Shown here: piece by piece, positions 59,001-62,000 of the stretch
Layout of the letters: every line of letters starts with the position of its first letter
Position numbering within the stretch: the stretch's first letter is position 1
Source: Diphasiastrum complanatum
Taxonomy: Eukaryota; Streptophyta; Lycopodiopsida; Lycopodiales; Lycopodiaceae
Assembly (NCBI GenBank): GCA_029204225.1
Contig: CM055097.1
Location: 40,130,820-40,192,819, forward strand
Length of the DNA stretch: 62,000 nt
Direction: 5' to 3'
Translations under genes and position numbers: made by a program
Notes under the pieces: generated by a model
The model's input: the letters and a program-made list of their open reading frames with translations, nothing else
The model's database searches: none
Told to the model about the DNA's origin: nothing

Positions 59001-60062
59001 CAGAAAGTTAGGCCAACCTTTTTCTGATTCTCATCAAGCTCTCATTCTGAGCGATTGGGACTATCCCAGCAAATGGTAGAAACCTTAGGTGATTCTAAGT
59101 TCTAACCAAAGAAAATCAACATTTCAAAACTTATCGAAGATGACTCTTCTTCCAATCTTGCATGAGCTATATCATACTGCAACTTGACTTGCCAATAAGT
59201 AGCTCTCATCCATGGGAAGAGCTAGGGAACCAGTGAAACTTCATTCTGAAAAACCAGGCTGAAGTTATATGATTAGCAGTAAAATTTCCAGTAAGCATGG
59301 TCTTAACGAAACGATAAGACTTATATATCATTGTTAAGTCTAGGACAGTCCCGACATAACAAAGCAGATGTGCAATCATAAACAGTCCACCAAAAAAATC
59401 TTAGACCATCAACACCATGCACCATATGCATCTTGGTTTCCAAGGAGGTCTTGAACCTCACACCAAACTTTGGATGCCAAGCTAACCAGCTGAGCCAACC
59501 CATTGGGCTCAGGAGGATAAGTTAATAAGTTGACAAAAGAATTTAACATGAGAAGAAAGTTTCAAAAAGAGGAAGTTTTATGTTGTTGTCAAGCCCTCAG
59601 TGAGATGCCTATGGTTAAAACTTGAGCTTCATTCAATTTCATATGATTTTCTAGAGGCTTGACAAGCTTTCGATGACTGCAAGGTTCTACAAAGAGTGGA
59701 CTATTTTGCTTCTTTTAAATTCACACGAATTTGAGAGCAGTATCTAGGATCAGTTGGACCTCTTCAAGTTTTTACGTGTAGCTGGCATAGTATTCTAACA
59801 TGACAAGTCAGATTGGGTTTCAATGGTTTATTCCATCTTCTTGTGACAGGTTGTTAGCAGAGAAATCAGGAGAGTGCTGCATGAAAGAGCTTTGGGTTTT
59901 AACATTGCCCTTGATGATGTTTCTATCACAAATTTGACTTTTGGGAAGGAGTTTACAGCTGCTATTGAAGCAAAGCAAGTTGCAGCACAAGAAGCAGAGC
60001 GTGCAAAGTTTGTTGTTGAGAAAGCTGAGCAAGACAAGCGAAGCGCTATTATTCGTGCTCAG
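48104..60062 (+). CDS. Prohibitin (type II/PHB2-like), exons 1-4 of an incomplete gene
   Basis: Prohibitins are SPFH/band-7 proteins that form ring complexes in the mitochondrial inner membrane and support cristae, protein turnover and respiration. Exons are 48104-48283 (60 codons), 58126-58242 (39), 58537-58707 (57) and 59850-60062 (71); all introns are phase 0 with GT/AG ends. The 227 residues read continuously: N-terminal [12 protein letters not shown], a membrane segment [13 protein letters not shown], the SPFH core ([13 protein letters not shown], then [20 protein letters not shown]), and the conserved [12 protein letters not shown] and [10 protein letters not shown] blocks, then the coiled coil [20 protein letters not shown]. 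Plant prohibitins have about 280-290 residues, so roughly 60 C-terminal residues lie in exons beyond 62000. No defect is visible. Confidence 0.95.
49290..49543. mobile_element. Short hAT-like MITE, probable
   Basis: The ends are CAGTGTTGCAGCGGATC and GATCGGAACACTG, imperfect inverted repeats starting with CAG as in hAT elements. The 254 bp interior is full of GGAACGNGCGTTCC-type palindromes and has no coding capacity. The 8 bp on each side do not match, so no target duplication is visible. Confidence 0.5.
49978..51150 (-). pseudogene. Outer hAT transposase, C-terminal half
   Basis: Minus strand. Next to the inner insertion it reads [18 protein letters not shown] (DUF659, about 51120), then [17 protein letters not shown]. 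The C-terminal dimerisation domain is recognisable as [18 protein letters not shown] (about 50640), followed by an acidic, low-complexity tail ([18 protein letters not shown]) and a Gly/Arg/Lys-rich end. In the dimerisation core the usual CERNWS reads CE-stop-NWS, and many other stops occur. This element is long dead. Confidence 0.8.
51143..51150. repeat. Left target-site duplication of the inner hAT
   Basis: CTCTCCAA lies immediately before the left TIR; the right copy is CTCTCCGA (56187-56194). An 8-bp duplication is the hallmark of hAT insertion. Confidence 0.85.
52016..55224 (-). pseudogene. Inner hAT transposase (multi-exon, partly deleted)
   Basis: Exons follow on the minus strand, with consistent splice sites and phases where checked. 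BED zinc finger exon, about 55224-54982: [20 protein letters not shown], with a frameshift near 55190 after DPLWDH. Linker exon 54810-54428: Pro-rich, then [19 protein letters not shown]659 exon 54269-54032: [28 protein letters not shown], with a one-base shift near 54150. Core exons: about 53826-53516 ([13 protein letters not shown]) and 53347-53091. C-terminal dimerisation exon 52923-52676: [16 protein letters not shown] 55-bp exon 52469-52415. Acidic Arg-ending tail 52308-52016. The segment with the first catalytic Asp (SDGWTD in relatives) is absent, so it cannot cut DNA by itself. Confidence 0.85.
55232..55307. repeat. (CT)n(CA)n compound microsatellite
   Basis: About 20 CT units are directly followed by about 18 CA units, upstream of the BED exon of the inner hAT. 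Confidence 0.97.
55329..55500. repeat. Low-complexity AAGTTCTAACTT/ACTAGTAACTA tract
   Basis: Overlapping short words such as TAACTTCTAAGTTC and CTAGTAACTACT repeat in both orientations. Similar words recur at 51530-51680 and 51890-51950, near the other end of the inner hAT. Confidence 0.7.
55540..55910. repeat. Interrupted (CA)n microsatellite field
   Basis: Long CA runs alternate with ATATCA, CTCT and GTGCA words over about 370 bp inside the inner hAT. Open frames here are artefacts. Confidence 0.95.
55961..56041. repeat. (CT)n microsatellite
   Basis: About 40 CT dinucleotides lie just inside the right subterminal region of the inner hAT. Confidence 0.97.
56187..57110 (-). pseudogene. Outer hAT transposase, N-terminal and rearranged part
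   Basis: Minus strand. Just outside the inner element it reads [20 protein letters not shown] (about 56250), preceded by [18 protein letters not shown] (about 56400), where the usual SDGWTD Asp is Tyr. A frameshift lies between them. Further upstream, 56760-56880 carries [20 protein letters not shown], a block that normally lies after DUF659, so the outer copy is rearranged or represents two overlapping remnants. Its TIRs were not identified. Confidence 0.7.
58243..58536 (+). other. Prohibitin intron 2 (294 bp)
   Basis: The donor is ATG|GTAAGC and the acceptor AATAG|GTG. It is T-rich, with no other feature. Confidence 0.9.
58708..59849 (+). other. Prohibitin intron 3 (1142 bp)
   Basis: The donor is GAG|GTCAGC and the acceptor GACAG|GTT. 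It contains a tRNA-derived SINE on the minus strand; the rest shows no coding or repeat signal. Confidence 0.9.
59335..59510 (-). mobile_element. tRNA-derived SINE
   Basis: The minus strand reads GGGTTGGCTCAGCTGGTTAG (A-box region, about 59500-59481) and, about 40 bp later, GGTTCAAGACC (59457-59447), an exact match to the pol III B-box consensus GGTTCRANNCC. Spacing and order are those of a tRNA promoter, but the rest does not fold as a tRNA and continues into an unrelated body, the hallmark of a SINE. The 3' end near 59335 is approximate and no target duplication was identified. Confidence 0.7.
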
Positions 60063-62000
60063 GTATTTATGTATACTTTTTTGTAAATGATTAGTCTTCA
60101 ACTTGGCAAGTTCATTGTACATCATTTGTTGATACTTGAATACCTCATACCAGTATGGTAATAAGGAGTGGTCTTAACACAAGAGCATTATATTTTCTAA
60201 CATGCTCGAAGGTCAATCGACTCATTTATAGTGGAACAGTTAGTGAGTCCGAAGAAATGTGTAGGAAAAGTGAGTCTATGCTGTAGCTTCCTATAGAGCC
60301 AAGACCACAATGGTTGCAATGTCACAATTATAGTTTACTTTAATTTGTGAAAGTTTATGAAGTGGCAAGGATTTACAAGATATGGAGTTTTTAGACATGC
60401 ATTTCCAAGCCATCAAAAGATATACTAGATCAACCTGTACACTAAATTATGACCAAAAAACATACAAGAAATCTAATGAAACTACAAGAACTGTGATTAT
60501 TTTAAAGGAAATGTGTCCACTACTGATCAATTATTAACATATCGACAAGTCGCTTGAGTGAATGTGGAAATCAAGGTTTTAACTTGCTTAGAATTGGTTC
60601 ATGCCAAGCTGGCTCTAGACTCAATATAGATCACCTACCGAGGCTGAACCTCATCGGCTTTTTTCAGTTTATGAGGCCTGAAGTTCTGCGCCCAATTAGT
60701 AAGGCTCAATAACAATCAATTGACTAATATATCCACTCAATGTTATTTTGAAAAAGAGGCCCAAGTGTTCGCACCATATGGTAACTGGTATAATGTCAAA
60801 CTATAGCAACCAAGGTGGCTATCCATCATATGCCTGGCACTCGGCCCCTTAAAACAACAGAGTACTGTAAAACCATACTCAACATTTGAGAAGCTTGAAG
60901 TTGTTATGACAGGCAATAATCTCAATAGCAGATGTATTTTGAATCAAGGATAACAAAGCATGCATGCAAGTGAAAAAATCACATGATATCAGAAATGCAC
61001 CACATGATACCACCACTGGGCCGCATAAGTCAATAATGGATCGATTGTTGCAGCTTGTAGATAGATTGTGGCAGAAGCAGTCTGTTTGAGGACTGGGAGT
61101 CATAAAACATATGTTTTGCTCAACATGGAGAATCAAAATCAGGATATGCCACAGCATGTTGAAATCTCATATTTTGGGACTCAGGTGTGTAGAGCGTGGA
61201 GCTGGTTGGACAGTGTGATAACTATTGAAGACAAGTTGATGGAAAAAGTTATGGGCTGGCTGCTGGAGATTTGCTGCCAATATGTTGTTTGGAGGAATGA
61301 CAGCTCAAACTAAGAGTAGCCATAAGTTTTAGGAAGTCAGAGTCTCTTTCTCATCACACAAGCTTCACATGTTACATTAGACTTGATAGAAAGGCATCCA
61401 TTGATGATGTTGTTTCTCTTCAATACTGAACACTTTGTCAATCGGGATAGAAATAACTTCCATGCCACAGTCGCTTTTTGGGTCTCTAACTTCTATTAGA
61501 GCATGCTTGTTTGGTAAGGCACACAATCTGTTTAAATTCCTGGTGCGACAATCTTGTGATTATGTGGAGTATTTCTGACAGGTCGTCTTGTGCTATCAAG
61601 TACAACTTTCATATACTTATCAACAAGGGCACTAATCAGTAGCAAATTCATTGTAAGACAATGAACCGACAATCACAGTTTGGAATCATTTAACTCTTTG
61701 AGTGTAGTAATGGTCATACGTTGTGAAGATTCAAGATCAATGTAGCATTCTTTGATAGTGCTATTAGTAACAAAGGTGCACTAAGTAATTGATTTTTTCC
61801 TCCTGATTTTTAGCAACACTTTTCATTTTCTAAGGTTTTTCTTCCGTCTCAAATCATACTCTTCTTTTGCAATTTAATTCATTTGACCTTCTTACTGCAA
61901 TAATAGCATTTTATTTCCTTCGTGCATTTCCTAGTAGTATGGTACTGCCTGGGTTTGTTCCTCCTTGCTTCCATCTTAGTTTCTGTTCTGCTTGAGACGA
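60063..62000 (+). other. Prohibitin intron 4, 5' part
   Basis: The donor CAG|GTATTT is at 60063. The next conserved coding block of prohibitin (GEAKSAQLIG) is not found before the window ends, so the intron exceeds 1.9 kb. I see nothing else here. Confidence 0.75.

Noticed and set aside
60063-62000. Prohibitin exon 5
   Set aside because: I searched for the GEAKSAQLIG block and the C-terminal conserved residues in all forward frames and found none.

Overview
This is nuclear DNA of a land plant. The evidence is a plant-type prohibitin gene with canonical GT/AG introns, Ty1/copia elements primed by initiator-Met tRNA, Ty3/gypsy fragments with the plant PBS type, plant-style hAT transposases (BED, DUF659, C-terminal dimerisation domain) and long CT/CA microsatellites. 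The nested repeats and a 9.8 kb first intron suggest a large, repeat-rich genome; I cannot name the species. About 80 percent of the window is mobile DNA.

Layout. (1) 1-8.1 kb is a compositionally distinct, very AT-rich island. It holds a decayed Helitron-like Rep (HUH)/Pif1-type helicase gene, then a spliced gene of unknown function whose last exon overlaps, in another frame, a complete GIY-YIG nuclease domain. (2) 8.7-16.3 kb is an old minus-strand proline-rich/coiled-coil gene split by a 6.2 kb copia element (9951-16154) with two LTRs, a 5-bp TSD and damaged gag-pol. (3) 16.6-18.75 kb is the 5' part of a second copia element (LTR, perfect PBS, gag), cut off before pol. (4) 18.75-35.4 kb is a patchwork of gypsy fragments in both orientations, with unusual short-motif clusters and tandem arrays between them. 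(5) 35.7-43.4 kb is an unidentified plus-strand LTR element, interrupted by a clean 4.9 kb non-autonomous LTR element (36646-41593, minus strand, TSD ATAAT). (6) 43.4-47.6 kb is non-coding, with G-rich and AT repeats. (7) From 48.1 kb to the end is a prohibitin gene on the plus strand; exons 1-4 are visible and the C-terminus lies beyond the window. Intron 1 carries a degraded hAT copy split by a second hAT element with perfect 12-bp TIRs and an 8-bp TSD (51151-56186). Intron 3 carries a tRNA-derived SINE.

Only the prohibitin gene looks like a working host gene. Every transposon reading frame I could follow has stops, frameshifts or missing catalytic residues. The most unusual items are the Helitron-like/GIY-YIG cluster, a palindrome (TTCACACGTGTGAA) that recurs inside unrelated LTRs and matches their own termini, and the hAT-in-hAT nest.
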